DNA of 64,000 bases from Aquilaria yunnanensis. Lineage: Eukaryota; Streptophyta; Magnoliopsida; Malvales; Thymelaeaceae. The stretch spans positions 64,222,501-64,286,500 of the forward strand of contig CM077599.1 in the NCBI GenBank assembly GCA_039654915.1, in the 5' to 3' direction. Positions 44,808-56,638 of this stretch are shown one piece after another. The notes beneath the pieces were generated by a model. The model was not told the origin of the DNA. It searched no databases and worked only from the letters and a program-made list of their open reading frames with translations. Every line of letters starts with the position of its first letter. The stretch's first letter is position 1. The position numbers and the translations under genes were made by a program.

Positions 44808-46189
44808 AAATAATATTTTTTTCTTTCTTTTTAATTTATGGGATTCGACCCAAAACACTAAATATGCCGTATGGTATACATATTATTACCATTTCCATTA
44901 AAAAAATATTATAATATTATTTTAAGATCAGAAACATTAATTAAAATTTGTTTGCTTATTTTTATATGTATTCTAATTTTCAATCATCATTCCCCAAATA
45001 TAAATAAAAATATATATAAGATAATATTTTTATACAAAAAAAATGGAATATATACGGAACAACATAAATATTATATTGTGCAACAATTTACATTCCTTTT
45101 ACAGAACCAAAGAATTATATTTTTTTTGTAGGACCGTTTCCAGAAAATAGGGACTATAATGTGCAAGAATTATAATAATTTTCAAATCTAAATTATGTTG
45201 ATATCATTTTTAAATTAAATTTTATTTATAAATAAAAAATAAAATTAATATTTATGTCAAAATATGTGTATTAATTATATTTTATAATTTTAGATATTTA
45301 TATATGGTATTTCAATAAAAAATGACCAAAACATTATCACAACATGTGGCATGAAAAACAGGAGAATGCGGTACAGAGTACAGGATATTTCACGGTATAT
45401 TACGTAATTATGAAAAGATTGGCAATATATGAAATACCGCTATATTTCGTATAAAAAATGATAAAATAGAAAAAAATTTGTACCACTACTGCTTACATAT
45501 GAGGTATACCATAGCAGTGAAAACCGTTGGCAACTTTTAAGTTTTAGTATTACCAATCTATGAGAGAGTATCCAAAGCTATAATAAATTCAGTGGCAGAT
45601 CCATGTTGATAATATGGGCCTCCATGGAGCCCCTTGTTTTTTTTATAGAAAATTATTTGTAAGAGATGCATAATTAAATAATTGGAACCCTTCAAATCTT
45701 TTAATAGACATCCATAATTTTTGTAGTATTAATTGGAATAAAATAATATGTCTCTTTTATCTTAAGAAATGAGGAAAAAATGGGTCAATCTCCTCTCCAC
45801 TAACAATTAGGATAACGGCAAAAGTCCTATATTGGCTGTTTAATTTTCACTCATTTTCTTATATAGGCCTTGAAGTTTTTTCATTGCTCTTTTTTCTAAT
45901 TCAAACATAAGGAAAATTATGAAATCAGATGCAAGATACAGTTAATAAACAAAGTGGAAGATGTATATAAGGGCTAAAATGAAATGTTTGTCTCTTAGAT
46001 TATATAAAACATGAATATCTTGCTCATTTTCTTCATAGTTTATATATTTTTCTAATCGTTCGACCAATGACTGAAAAAGAGTTGTTAAATTAGAGCATGT
46101 TTTTAAATTTTGTTCTAAAAAATATTTTTTCAACATTACATTTAATATATGTGAATTTATAATCCTTATTATATAATATTAGGATTTAG
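44808..46189. other. AT-rich, no gene seen
   Basis: Very AT-rich to about 45.5 kb. A CAGTGGCAGATCCATG phrase and a palindromic GGCCTCCATGGAGCC near 45590-45630 resemble an end of a DNA transposon, but no partner was found. A 64-codon minus-strand frame (45942-46136) has no signature. Confidence 0.4.
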
Positions 46190-46299
46190 TAGTTATACAT
46201 GTACCATGGATACCATGGACATATGTCTAATTAGACACAGAAATTATTTTACAATTTTACCACCAAAATTTCTATTCTCAACCAGTTAATCTCTCTCTC

Positions 46300-46590
46300 T
46301 CTCACTCAGTGCCACCACTCCTCTTCGGCAGTCGATTGTCGCCACTTTTCTCAACTAGTTTCTATTCTCGTTGCCGCCCTTCTCACTGCCGATCGCTGCG
46401 CTTTTCCTGTCCACCGATGAAGCCTCAATCGTGCCTTTGCTCCGCTCCTTTTTGTCCTTCTTGTTCGTCGCTTCTAGATCTGCATCGCTCGTCTTCCACG
46501 ATCTTTTCAGCTAAATTCTCCTTGGATCTCTGGCGTCCTTGGTGTGAATCGCCTCCAATCTCTAGCTATCATCAGCTCGAATCGCGTTAG
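46300..46590 (+). pseudogene. GC-rich open frame, possible captured gene 5' end
   Basis: After a CT-rich leader (TCTCTCTCTCTCACTCAG) a 93-codon frame from 46309 encodes a serine- and proline-rich peptide (MPPLLFGSRLSPLF, SLRFSCPPMKPQSC) ending at TAG. Composition and leader look like the 5' end of a plant gene, such as an organelle-targeting or disordered N-terminus, carried by the insertion. No family is recognised. Confidence 0.25.
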
Positions 46591-46679
46591 ATCCTAAGTG
46601 ACCCACACCTTGCATGATTGCCGAGCCATCACCACACCATTGCCGAGCCATCTCCGAGTCATCACACCATCACTATCAC

Positions 46680-47065
46680 CAGGCTTGGCCAAGGGCGAGG
46701 CGTGGCAGGTGTGAGGTGAGGCATGGCTAGGGGTGAGGCAAAGGGTGAGACACGGCCAAGGGCGAGGCAAAGTGTGAGGCAACGCGAGGCGCACCAAGGG
46801 CGAGGCGAGGCATGGCCAGGGGTGAGGCGATGCGTGGCCAGAGGCGAGGAGCTACTTTTTCCGGCGACAAGAGGATCTGCACTGCGTGATTGACGGGAGG
46901 CCGAACGACATCGCCAAGGAGCGATGAGAAATGAACGACAATGTAACGAAGCCACGAACGCCAAGGAAGCCGAGGAACCATGAACGGCAAGGACGAGATC
47001 CGGAAAAAGAACGGCATTGGGAGATCTGAAATGAACGGCCAGGGGCGAGGCGAGGCGAGGGTATT
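46680..47065 (+). repeat. Degenerate GAGGCGAGGC / GGCCAAGGG repeats
   Basis: Purine- and G-rich sequence built from recurrent AAGGGCGAGGC, GGTGAGGC and CATGGCCAGGGG words. Long frames on the minus strand here (proline-, histidine- and serine-rich) are products of this repetition. Confidence 0.7.
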
Positions 47066-47220
47066 TTGTAGTTTTTTAAATGATTATTTAAATACTTTCA
47101 AATATTGATTTAAGCACTTTTAAATTTCTATTTGGACACTTCTTTTATTATTTTGTATACATTTTTCTATCATTAAAATAAATTGTTTGTATATTGTTTT
47201 AGACATTTTGTCACTTTTTT

Positions 47221-47433
47221 TTAGACACTTTTACACATTCATTCAGACACCTTTTTATTGTTTTAATTAATTTTTTTTAAGAGAGTAAATTGTCTACGTA
47301 TTGGTTAGACATTTCTAATTATTTGTTTAGACACTTTTACACATTCATTCAAGCACTTTTTTATTCTTTCAATTAGTTATTTTTTAAGAGAGTAAATTAT
47401 CTACATATTGGTCAGACACTTCTAAATATTTAT
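47221..47433. repeat. 106-bp tandem duplication
   Basis: The block starting TTAGACACTTTTACACATTC with AAGAGAGTAAATT(G/A)TCTAC inside occurs twice (47221 and 47327) with about a dozen differences. A more degenerate third unit may precede it at about 47100. Confidence 0.75.
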
Positions 47434-47711
47434 TTAGTCACTTTTCGGTATCCATTCAAACACTTTTACTTTTCCGAACATAACATATGACGTATACGTT
47501 GAGATCATGATGTATGACAGTTCGATGGTGACATCGGCACCGGATGAGACAACAATAGCAAGCTAGGGTTTTTTGTAGAGAAGAATATTTTAACTAAGGG
47601 TATTTTTGTCAATTTTTTTAATGATTTATGCCTTATATATAAAGATTAAAGGATGGGTTAGTATGTCTAATTAGATATATGTGCATAATAAAAGAACTAG
47701 TTATACATGTA

Positions 47712-48377
47712 TATTGATCCCCTTTATAGAAACCCTTAACTTGTCACTGAGTAAAATGTTATGCCCAAATAGGGCCTAAAAAAGAGTTCCTAGATGATGA
47801 GGTAGAGTTTGAGTGAGGTAGTCGAAAGTAATGGGTAGGCACCATTTTTGTAAAATATACATGTGGTAGTTCTAATTTGTTGTTATTTTTATTTAATTGT
47901 CTCAACTTTTCATTTTTGAGTAAAAAAAAAAATGTCTCAATTTGATACATTTTATTATTATCGGAGATTTTGCGTAAAATATTGTTATTCTTGTTTTATT
48001 AACTAATTAATACTCTTTTCCAAACTTCATTATCTCTCATTATTTCCAATAATATATTACTAAATTAATAATTCCCCTTATTCAGATCTAATTCATTTTT
48101 TCATTTATTGTTATTTATTTATCATCCTACTAATATGCCTAACCATAATCAACTTTTAATTCCAATTCCTTTTGCTAGTTTCAAAATCTTACTCCAACAG
48201 AACTTGATTTTAGTGACCAATTATGGTGGCCGATTAAGCGGTCAAGAAGCTTTTGGCCACCAAATTGGTCAACAAAGAGTGCAGTGAACGTCCCAAAAAA
48301 GAGACTGACCGATTAGTGACCGGATGAGTTTTGTTCACCAAGGCTAGTCACTAAGCAGTCAGTAACTAACCGATCAC
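47712..48377. mobile_element. CACTA-like subterminal sequence (target of the gypsy element)
   Basis: From about 48200 the sequence is rich in AGTGACC, CCGATTA, GGTCAC and TAACCGATCAC motifs in both orientations, like the subterminal zone of the element at 18427-20811. It continues at 56644 with TACAGTGACCGACC once the gypsy element and one ATCAC are removed. The part from 47712 to about 48190 is AT-rich with nothing recognised. Confidence 0.5.
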
Positions 48378-49866
48378 TGCTGCACTCTAGCAGTTGTAAC
48401 CCAAGTGTAGGTTGTCGTAAGTAATAAAATCTCAGAAGTCCAAGTGTCAAACCATAAGGAAGTGAATTAAGAAATACAAATTACAAATGTGAAGCAAAGT
48501 TTTTGTGAAATTCGTGAACAAGTGTTGATTAAAAATTCAAATTCAATTAAAATAGCTTAGGTTAGGGGATCCACTTTTAGTAGATCGGTTATGATTAATT
48601 TTAGCCCATCTTACCACTCAATTGGGATCCACACATAAAAGAGGTCATAATCGGGGAATTTAGTTAGTATTAACTTTCATTGATCTTAAAACGCCAACAC
48701 TTGCTAATGGGTTCAAGTATCCATCATGCCAACCTTTGTCGACAATAACTCAAGATTCCAATATAGCCAACAGAGTCATGTTCTACAGAGGGGATCAAGT
48801 AGCTTTTGTGCCAATGATTGACTATGATGAATCAAGACTCCCACTTAACAGGGAGGGAAGTTAAATAGATTAATGAAAAAAATACTTTTAACGTTGTAAT
48901 ACATTCAAATCAATCATAACCTCTATACCAAAAGTTTCACCCTTTCACCTTAGCAAAAAAAAGATTAGTTAGCCATGATAAAAGTAAACAATATGTATAA
49001 AGATGAAGTGAACATAAATTGAAAAATCAAAGAAAGAACAAGAAGAAGAATGAGAAAACACTTGGACAGAGCTTCGGTATTGAAAACAAGAATAAGAACA
49101 AAGAAGAAAATCTAAAGATGATACAAGAACATAAAGAAGGCCTAAGAAATGGAATTCATTCATCCTCCCCCCCCCAAGGTGCCTATTTATAGAGTTTTGG
49201 GGTGGGTGAAATGGTAAAATAATAAAATGTAGGTAAATACAAATCAATAAATGCAGGCTGCAACTTATTTTAATTTTTTGACCATTGTAGACATTGAATC
49301 AGCTCTTCCTCAAAGCATAGAACTTCTAGATCTCTTCTTTGTCTTCGAATTGATAGCTTGTTTATTCAAATCGGATATCCAAAGCTCAACTTATGATTTT
49401 TCTACCGAAACTGCTCTTCAGCACAAAAAAATGAATGGTCTCATCTATAATCAGATTTCGGCAATGAGAACGATCAAACTAGCTCACGAAATGAAGTAGA
49501 ATTGAAGATCTATGTGTTGGCTTTTAGATAAATTTAGAATCACTCAATTCCGACGTCTACAGCTCCAAATATGATTTTTCTCGTGAACGGTTGCCAAGTG
49601 ATGTTTTTACCTACATAAAAAAAATAATTATTTAATATATATATTTTAATATTAATGAACAGTAAACCGCGTATATACAGTAAATATGTGTATGAACAGT
49701 GAAATATGCATATGAACAGTACGTCGATGAGTAGTAACTTTGAATAGTAAAAATGCATTAATAGTAATCCGGTGAAAAAATGCTCAAAATATAGAAATTA
49801 ATCATACTCAAAGTGTATAATGATAATTGAAACCCTTAATAGCAATACACTTATGAGTATTTATCA
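48378..49866 (-). repeat. Gypsy 3' LTR
   Basis: 1489 bp, plus-strand TGCTGCACTCTAG to GTATTTATCA. Clearly the same sequence as 55155-56638, with scattered substitutions and small indels. Confidence 0.9.
49184..49191 (-). promoter_or_regulatory. TATA box of the gypsy 3' LTR
   Basis: Minus-strand CTATAAATAGGCACC; the same box is at 55954-55961 in the 5' LTR. Confidence 0.55.
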
Positions 49867-51170
49867 CACCCCCCAACCAAGTTCTTGCTAGTTCGTAGCA
49901 AGTAAGACGATGTACTCAATGAATACTCAGGTTTTATCCAATGTTTTCTAGTATCAATCTCTATACTATAGATTAGAAACCATTGAAGTAATGAGCATCA
50001 AAATTATAGTACTGAAAATAAAATAAAAATTTCATAATGATTTATGCACATTTCAACCACTCAAACAAGGGAAAAGTGTGAAAGATTATGAGTTACTGAG
50101 TGCGGTAAGTGTGTAGCTGACTATCAGGAGTGTCTAAAAGATTTTAGTAAATCATACCAATATTTGCAGCTTATTAGAACAAATCTAATTCAAAACCATC
50201 GCTTTGGCGGTCTTTCACACTATTACACTATAAAAGGTTTTTTTTTTTTACACTTTAGCTCAAGCCTTATATGGAGAACCCTGGTAGTAGGCAGTTCTTT
50301 CCAAGAGCGAACATCGATTGTTTTGTTGTTTTTTTTTTTCATTTTCCAAGTCTTTTCAACACTTCTTGGTGTTGTTTTTTTTTTTGTATTTTTTCAAGTG
50401 TTTTTTTTATTCAAATCAAGCTAAGATATGGTTCATTAGAAGTCCCAATAGTCGCATAGTTGGAGTATTCTTTGAAATCTAAAAGACAATAAAAATTTTC
50501 AACATGTGTAAAAATATCAGTAATTCATAACTTAAACATCTTAATCCTTTGTCAAAGTGAATAAAATTTGACTAAATCATTATGTCAAATAAGATTTCAA
50601 ACATGTAAACTTTAATGTAGCTCATCTCCTCAACAGTTTCATCACCAAGCATAGAAATTTTTAAGATAGAAAATATAGATTACTAGTGAGTGTATCATCT
50701 TGTACGGATTCAAAAACCTTCTAAAAAAAATGTTATGACTAGGATGCCTAATAGAATGCGTCTTAAGAGGAAAATTACTCCTTACTCAGCCATTCTAAAT
50801 TAAGGGCTTTGTCCAATGGTTTTAATATCAGCATGAGAAAAACTATCCTAAAAAAAAAATTGTGACAACTATCCCTCCCCCCAACTAGATTAAGACATTG
50901 TCCCCAATGTCAAAATATAGATAAGAAGAATGAAGAAGAGATTACTTGAGATGGTAGTTATTGAAAATGAAAAACCTGAAATAATTTAAACCAAAATAAA
51001 GAAAATGTTGATAGTAAAACTAAAAGACAAGATAAAAATATTCACAAGTCTGATTGCTCTCTTCCACAGTGCTTCATCACTTGTTAAGGATTGACAACCT
51101 GTAAAGAAAAAAAATAACAAAAATAAAATGACATTAATGTACAGTAGTTGTGATTGTGGCTCACATCTTC
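49867..51170 (-). other. Gypsy element 3' noncoding region with polypurine tract
   Basis: Next to the 3' LTR the minus strand reads CTTGGTTGGGGGGTG (49867-49881), the likely plus-strand primer. The rest is AT-rich with long T or A runs near 50240-50410 and no credible coding. An unusually long 3' region is usual for Athila/Tat elements. Confidence 0.6.
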
Positions 51171-51890
51171 CACTGGTTTTACGTCCAATAACGGCTTCAA
51201 TGCCTTCTATGAGTCAGGGATATGCTTCCCTTCCAGTTTTCTTACAAACTGGCAAATAGGGTTATTTAAAGTCAGATTCCCAAGATTATAACACTCTCGT
51301 TCTTTATGAAAAGCCCTCCATAAACCAAGAATTTCATGTTGCGCTATTCCACAAGAATGCGTTTCAAGAGTTAATCGGATATCATCCAAAGATTCCTTAC
51401 GCAGGCCATTCTTAATGAATTTTCTTTTATCTTCTCAATTATCGGACATTATCCCTAAAGAACGACATTTAGTATCACAATTCCATTGACCACAATTGTG
51501 ACAGATGCATAACCTTTTTGCTCTTTATTTTTTGGCATAAGAGCTTTTGCCTAAACCAGACGTCCGGGCCACAAATGCATCTGGAACTTCACTAGCCAAA
51601 CGGACCTTAGCTTCAATTAACCAACGCACTTCTTTAGGAATGCTTTTGTACATAAAAGCTCTGAATCTTTCATATCTAGCTTGATAAATCCTTTTAAGAA
51701 CATTTATTGGGAAAGAGGGAAAGTATTTTCATAAAGTAGAAAGAACAGAATCCATTGGTGAGAAAAAATTGAGAGATGAAAGAAAGAAATCAGTTATTAT
51801 GGGAAATTGAAATAACCGACTTGAGAGCCACAGAGTACCGTATTCTCCACTTAACCGGGAAAAAATGGATCCTAATTTTTGAAAATTTTT
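51171..51890 (-). pseudogene. Unknown coding block after the integrase zinc region
   Basis: Minus-strand frames, broken by stops and shifts, read MDSVLSTL, then RIYQARYERFRAFMYKSIPK and EVRWLIEAKVRLASEVPDAF (51700-51590), then ICHNCGQWNCDTKCRSLG (about 51500-51450), then DDIRLTLETHSCGIAQHEIL and LWRAFHKERECYNLGNLTLN (51390-51240). CHNCG...CDTKC suggests a zinc-binding segment. This is not integrase core sequence. It sits where Athila-type elements keep an extra 3' ORF. Could be such an ORF or a captured host gene. Confidence 0.45.
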
Positions 51891-52520
51891 CAAGGCTTTG
51901 TAGAATGCATGTGCGTCTTTAAACAAAAAGGACCAATGAAATCCAGAATGTAGAATCTTTGCAATTGTTTTCTTCGACCAAAAATACCCTCCTCACGTTT
52001 CAAAATGAGATAATTCAATGACACTTTTTACCTTATCCTCAAGTATGCATCTTGTAAATATTTGGTCAGGACAATATTTGAAAAGGTAAGAGTTATCCTA
52101 ATAAAAATTTGTCACCTCATGTAGAAATTTCTTTTTATCTTGGATACTCCATTGAGTTGGTATCCATCATGTCACAAAAAGGTTGATAATATTAGCAAAC
52201 CAAGGTACTGTAGTGACAGAAAATAGAAATTTGTCAGCAAAACAATAATTTATGGGTGTAGCCTCAATTATTGAATCCGTTGTCAGCCTTGACAAATTGT
52301 CAACAACAACATTTTCGGTGCCTATCTTATCCTTGACCATAATGTTGAATTCTTTGAGTAATATAATCCAGTGTATCAGCCTTGATTTAACATCCTTCTC
52401 TAACATTAGGTACTTTAATTGTTTGGGTAAAAGCTTCAACTCAATTGTGTGAATTTTATTTTGCTCTTCAATTTTCGGTTTCCAACATGTGTTTCCCTTC
52501 ACCTGTGAAGAATCAATCAA
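51890..52520 (-). pseudogene. Gypsy RNase H end and integrase H2C2 remnant
   Basis: Frame 52167-52520 reads KDVKSRLIHWIILLKEFNIM and GTENVVVDNLSRL, the end of gypsy RNase H, then VPWFANIINLFVT. After stops, FLHEVTNFYQDNSYLFKYCP and VIELSHFETRGGYFWSKKTI plus AHAFYKALKNFQKLGS correspond to the integrase zinc-binding domain. Both zinc cysteines (normally C-x2-C before QK) are gone (A-L-K-N-F) and the second histidine reads Y. The core catalytic domain does not follow. Confidence 0.75.
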
Positions 52521-52541
52521 TGAACATATGTTAGATGTATC

Positions 52542-53144
52542 CTAATCCATTTGTATAATCGATTCAAACGAATTAACCAGATAATTTTTTTGAGGATCAG
52601 AGATACTCCCTTCTTCGATGTGATTTTTTCCAATAGTATCAATGATGCAGATATCTTCACTTTCATCTTCTTTTTTAGGCGGCTTCTTAAGCAAGTTGAA
52701 AATATTTAACTCCAATGTCATATTCCCAAATGTCAGCTTTAACAATCCATTCCTACAATTAATCAAAGCATTAAAGGTTGCTAAAAATGGACATCCCAAA
52801 ATAACAGGTATTGAATTTTTTATTTCCACTAGCGGTGTGTCCAAAACAATAAAATCCGCAGGATATATAAATTTATCAACTTAGACTAACACATCTTCAA
52901 TGACTCCTCTGGGCACTTTCATTGATCTTTCCGCAAGCAAAAGAGTTACTTTGGTTAGTTTTAACGCACCCAAGTTTAGTTTTTGGTAAACTGAATATGG
53001 AAGTAAGTTTACACTAACCCCAAGATCAAGTAATGCTTGCTCAATTTTATGTTCTCCAATGAAACATGAAATTGTTAGACAACTAGGATCCTTATATTTC
53101 AAAGCAGTATTATTTTGACTAACAGAACTTATCTGTTCGGCCAA
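52542..53144 (-). pseudogene. Gypsy aspartic protease region
   Basis: IEQALLDLGVSVNLLPYSVY carries the active-site D-L-G with V where A is usual (D-L-G-A-S), followed by LTKVTLLLAERSMKVPRGVI. A second frame (52542-52844) has DTPLVEIKNSIPVILGCPFL and CRNGLLKLTFGNMTLELNIF, the C-terminal protease half. A stop near 52880 separates the halves. Immediately beyond, the RT domain expected next is missing and RNase H sequence appears within about 20 bp. Confidence 0.8.
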
Positions 53145-54790
53145 GAAGGTTTTGCTTTCATATTCAGTTTTCTTTTAACAGTGCACAAATCCTTCAAAAA
53201 TTTGGCATAAGAAGGTGCCTGTTTAATCGTATCAAACAAGGGGATATTGATCTTTACCTGCTTGAAGATATCAAGAATTTCAGGATTATTATTCACCTTC
53301 TTAGGAATAGTTAACACCTGAGGAAATGGAGATGCCGATGGAGATTCCATTTGTTCTTTACTTGGTAAAGGTTCAACCCTTTCTTTACTCTTAGAAGTTA
53401 ACTCATCGTCTTCTTCACAAGGATCAGGAATTGATTTTTCAATAACCTTACCACTGCGGAGTGTAATGATTGACTTCACTTGATCCATAGTTTGACCTTT
53501 AGGATTTGCTTGTGGTTGAGAAGGAAATTTTCCTTTCTCCTGAATGTTAAGTGTAGATGCAAATTTTGCAAGAGTATCTTTCAAATCAATCATGGTTTAA
53601 CTTGTTTGAGCATTGATGGACTCTTGCTTCTCAATGAATGGATGCAATGTATTTTCAAGATTTTTCCTAAAAGGAGGAACATATGGTGCATACCTTTAAG
53701 AATGTTGAAAATTTTGTTGGATGTGCATGTGGTTGTGACGGTTGAGCATAATTATCATTTCTCCAACTGAAATTTGGATGATTCCTCCAACCAGGATTGT
53801 AAGTTTGCGAGTATGAATTTTGGTTTGGCTTCTTGAAGTTGTTCAATGCACGGACTTGTTCATGGAGACATTCTTTGAAAGTAGGTAAGGTTGGACAATT
53901 GCTAGTGGAATGGTCATTGGTCTCACAAATGTGACAAACAACTTCTTCAACAAATTTTAAATGACCAGTTTTCTTCATTTTTAATGCCTCAACCTTTCTA
54001 GCTAGAGATGTAAATTTTTCTTGAAGGTCATTATTTTCCTTAAGATGATATATGCATCCACTAGATGCAATGGTTTGAATCTTATCTGGGGCCTCATAAG
54101 TACCAGCGGTGTTCCAATTCTATGCATTTTCTGCTAGCATGTCTAGGTAATCCATTGCCTCGTCAGGATTTTTATCCTCAAATGTTCATTGCACATCATT
54201 TCTACCATTTGTGTTTCCCTAAGTGACAAACCTTCGTAAAAATGTGAGACTAATCTCCAGGTTTCAAAACCATGGTATGGGCATGTGTTAAGTAAATCCT
54301 TATATCTATCCCAACATTAGTAAAAAGTCTCTTTTGGTCTTTGTGTGAAAGTGATGATTTGACTTTTAAAAGAATTTGTTCTGTGGGCAAGAAATTTTTT
54401 TTTTTAAAATTGCTGTTGCAGTTCATCCCATGAATTAACAGAACTTGACCTAAGATTCTGTAACCAAGTTTTAGCTTTATCTTTTAAAGAAAAAGGAAAA
54501 AGCTTAAGCCTGATGATGTTCATGCTACTGTTTAGGTTGTTATATGTGTGACAAACTTTCTCAAATTCTCTCAGATGCAAATAAGGATTTTCGGAATCAA
54601 ATCCATGAAAAGTTGGTAAAAGTTTAATAATATCTGGCTTGAAATTGAAGTGACATGCATCAATAAGAAATATTAGACATGATTAAGTGTTATTTCTTAT
54701 GGGGTTCATGTATTCTCTAAGTGTACTAGGCCGATATTGGTCATTATGTAAAGAATAGTTATCTTCTTGTTCATTAATGTGTTCAGCCAT
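53145..54790 (-). pseudogene. Gypsy gag remnant
   Basis: The start at 54790 gives MAEHINEQEDNYSLHNDQYR; after an early TAA comes PYLHLREFEKVCHTYNNL, IIRLKLFPFSLKDKAKTWL and SWDELQQQF, the retrotransposon gag core. The knuckle region reads VCHICETNDHSTSNCPTL (53900-53950), then NPGWRNHPNFSWRN. The C-terminal part (53129-53593) stays open for 154 codons, with KSIITLRSGKVIEK and FLKDLCTVKRKLNM typical of the gag-protease linker in Athila/Tat proteins. Several stops make it inactive. Confidence 0.85.
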
Positions 54791-55130
54791 GTTTGAAGAA
54801 GATATAGATTCTATTACCAGCCTACAACTTAATGTATGTGACCAAGCTTTCATGCATTAATAAAATAGCAACAAGAAAAAACAAATATCAGTAACAAGTT
54901 AGGTAGAAGCCTTAGCCTTCCATTTAATAATAATAAGAAAAATAAATAAAAAGAAAGCAATATGAACAAAAAATAAAAGATAGGAGGCTCAGCCTGCCAT
55001 TCAACAATAAAGAAAAATAAGATTAATACAAATTAAGAGGTAGGAGGTCCAGCCTGCCATATAAAGAACAAAAAATAAAATAAAATAAAATAAAAAGAAA
55101 AAAAAATTAAACTTGTGCTCTAATTTTACT

Positions 55131-55148
55131 TCCCCAGCAACGGCGCCA
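55131..55148 (-). other. Primer-binding site, tRNA-Asp type
   Basis: Minus-strand TGGCGCCGTTGCTGGGGA, the site used by Athila/Tat elements, with one difference from the usual GCCGGGGA. It lies 6 bp inside the 5' LTR. Confidence 0.85.
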
Positions 55149-55154
55149 AAAACT

Positions 55155-56638
55155 TGTTGCACTTTAGTAGTTGTAACCCAAGTGTAGGTTGTCACAAGTA
55201 ATAAAATCTCGGGAGTCTGAGTGTCGAACCACATGAATTAAGAAATACAAATTACAAATGTGAATGAAGGTTTTTGTGAAATGTGTGAACAAGTGTTGAT
55301 TAAAAATTCAAATTCAATTAAAATAGCTAAGGTTAGGGGATCCACTTTTAGTATATCGGTTATGATTAATTTTAGCCCATCTTACCACTCAATTAGGATC
55401 CACACATAAAGGAGGTCCTAATCGGGGAATTTAGTTAGTATTAACTTTCATTGATCTTAAAACGCCAACGCTAGCTAATGGGTTCAAGTGTCCATCATAC
55501 CAACCTTTGTCAACAATAACTCAAGATTCCAACATAGCCGGCAGAGCCATGTTCTACAGAGGGAATCAAACAGCTTTTGTGCCAATTGTTGATGATTATG
55601 AATCAAGACTCCCACTTAACAATGAGGGAAGTTAAATAGATTAAGGAAGAAAATACCGTTAACATTGTGATCCATTTAAATCAATCATAACCTCTATACC
55701 AAAAGCTTCACCCTTTCACCTTAGCAAAAAGAAGATTAGTTAGCCATGATAAAAGTAAACAAAATATAGAAAGATGAAGTCAACATAGATTGAAAGATCA
55801 AAGAAAAAACAATAAGAAGAACGAGAAAACACTTGGACAAAGCTTCGGTATTGAAAACAAGAATAAGAACAAAGAAGAAAATCTAAAGATGATACAAGAA
55901 CATAAATGAGGCCTAAAAAATGGCATTCATTCGTCCTATCCCCCCAAGGTGCCTATTTATAGAGTTTTGGGGTGGGTGAAATGGTAAAATAGTAAAATGT
56001 AGGTAAATACAAATCAACAAAGGCAGGCTACAACTTCTTTTATTTTTTTGACCATTGTAGACATCGAATCAGCTCTTCCTCAAAGCACAAAACTTGTAGA
56101 TCACTTCTTTATCTTCAAATCGATAGCTTGTTCATTCAAACCGGACATTTGTAGCTCAAGTTATGATTTTTCTACCAAAACTGCCCTTCAGCACCGAAAA
56201 AATGAATGGTCTGACCTATAATCAAATTTCGGCAATGAAAACGATCAAACTAGCTCGCGGAATGAAGTAGAGTTAAAGATCTATGTGTTGCCTTTTAGAT
56301 GAATTTAGAATCACTCAGTTCTGACTTCTACAGCCCTAGATATGATTTCTCTCGTGAACAGCCACCAAGTGATGTTTTTACCTACATAAAAAAAATAATT
56401 ATTTAATATATATATTTTAATATTAATGAACAGTAAACCGTGTATGTACAGTAAATATGCGTATGAACAGTGAAAATGTGCATATGAACAGTAAGCCAAT
56501 GAGGTAACTTTGAATAGTAAAAACGCGTGTGAATAGTAACCCGGTGGAAAAATGCTCAGAATATAGAAATTAACTATACTGAAAGTGTATAATGATAATT
56601 AAAACTCTTAATAGCAATATACTTATGAGTATTCATCA
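55155..56638 (-). repeat. Gypsy 5' LTR
   Basis: 1484 bp, plus-strand TGTTGCACTTTAG to GTATTCATCA, flanked outside by ATCAC. It holds the promoter for gag transcription. Confidence 0.9.
55954..55961 (-). promoter_or_regulatory. TATA box of the gypsy 5' LTR
   Basis: Minus-strand TATAAATA within CTATAAATAGGCACC. Confidence 0.6.

Larger units (their letters stand above)
46190..47711. mobile_element. Unclassified insertion between 14-bp direct repeats
   Basis: Exact TAGTTATACATGTA at 46190-46203 and 47698-47711 bracket 1494 bp. Just inside, ACATATGTCTAATTAGACAC (46219) and the reverse complement of the right end, ACATATATCTAATTAGACAT, form inverted repeats around the palindrome GTCTAATTAGAC. The middle (46290-47060) is much richer in GC than its surroundings. 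Repeat length fits LINE-mediated retroposition or, if trimmed, a Mutator-like element; neither is proven. Confidence 0.55.
48378..56638 (-). mobile_element. Ty3/gypsy (Athila/Tat-like) retrotransposon, deleted
   Basis: 8261 bp with LTRs 48378-49866 and 55155-56638, exact TSD ATCAC (48373-48377 and 56639-56643) and a tRNA-Asp-type primer site at 55131-55148. Minus-strand order is gag, protease, RNase H, integrase zinc region, an unknown coding block, 3' LTR. RT and the integrase core are missing and gag has stops. Primer site and gag style (NPGWRNHPNFSW) place it in the Athila/Tat group. Confidence 0.9.

Noticed and set aside
46594..47017. Minus-strand ORFs of 67-100 codons rich in proline, histidine and serine
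   Set aside because: They are translations of the GAGGCGAGGC-type repeat; three frames are open at once.
48969..49247. 92-codon minus-strand ORF
   Set aside because: It lies wholly inside the gypsy 3' LTR and is not kept open in the 5' LTR copy.
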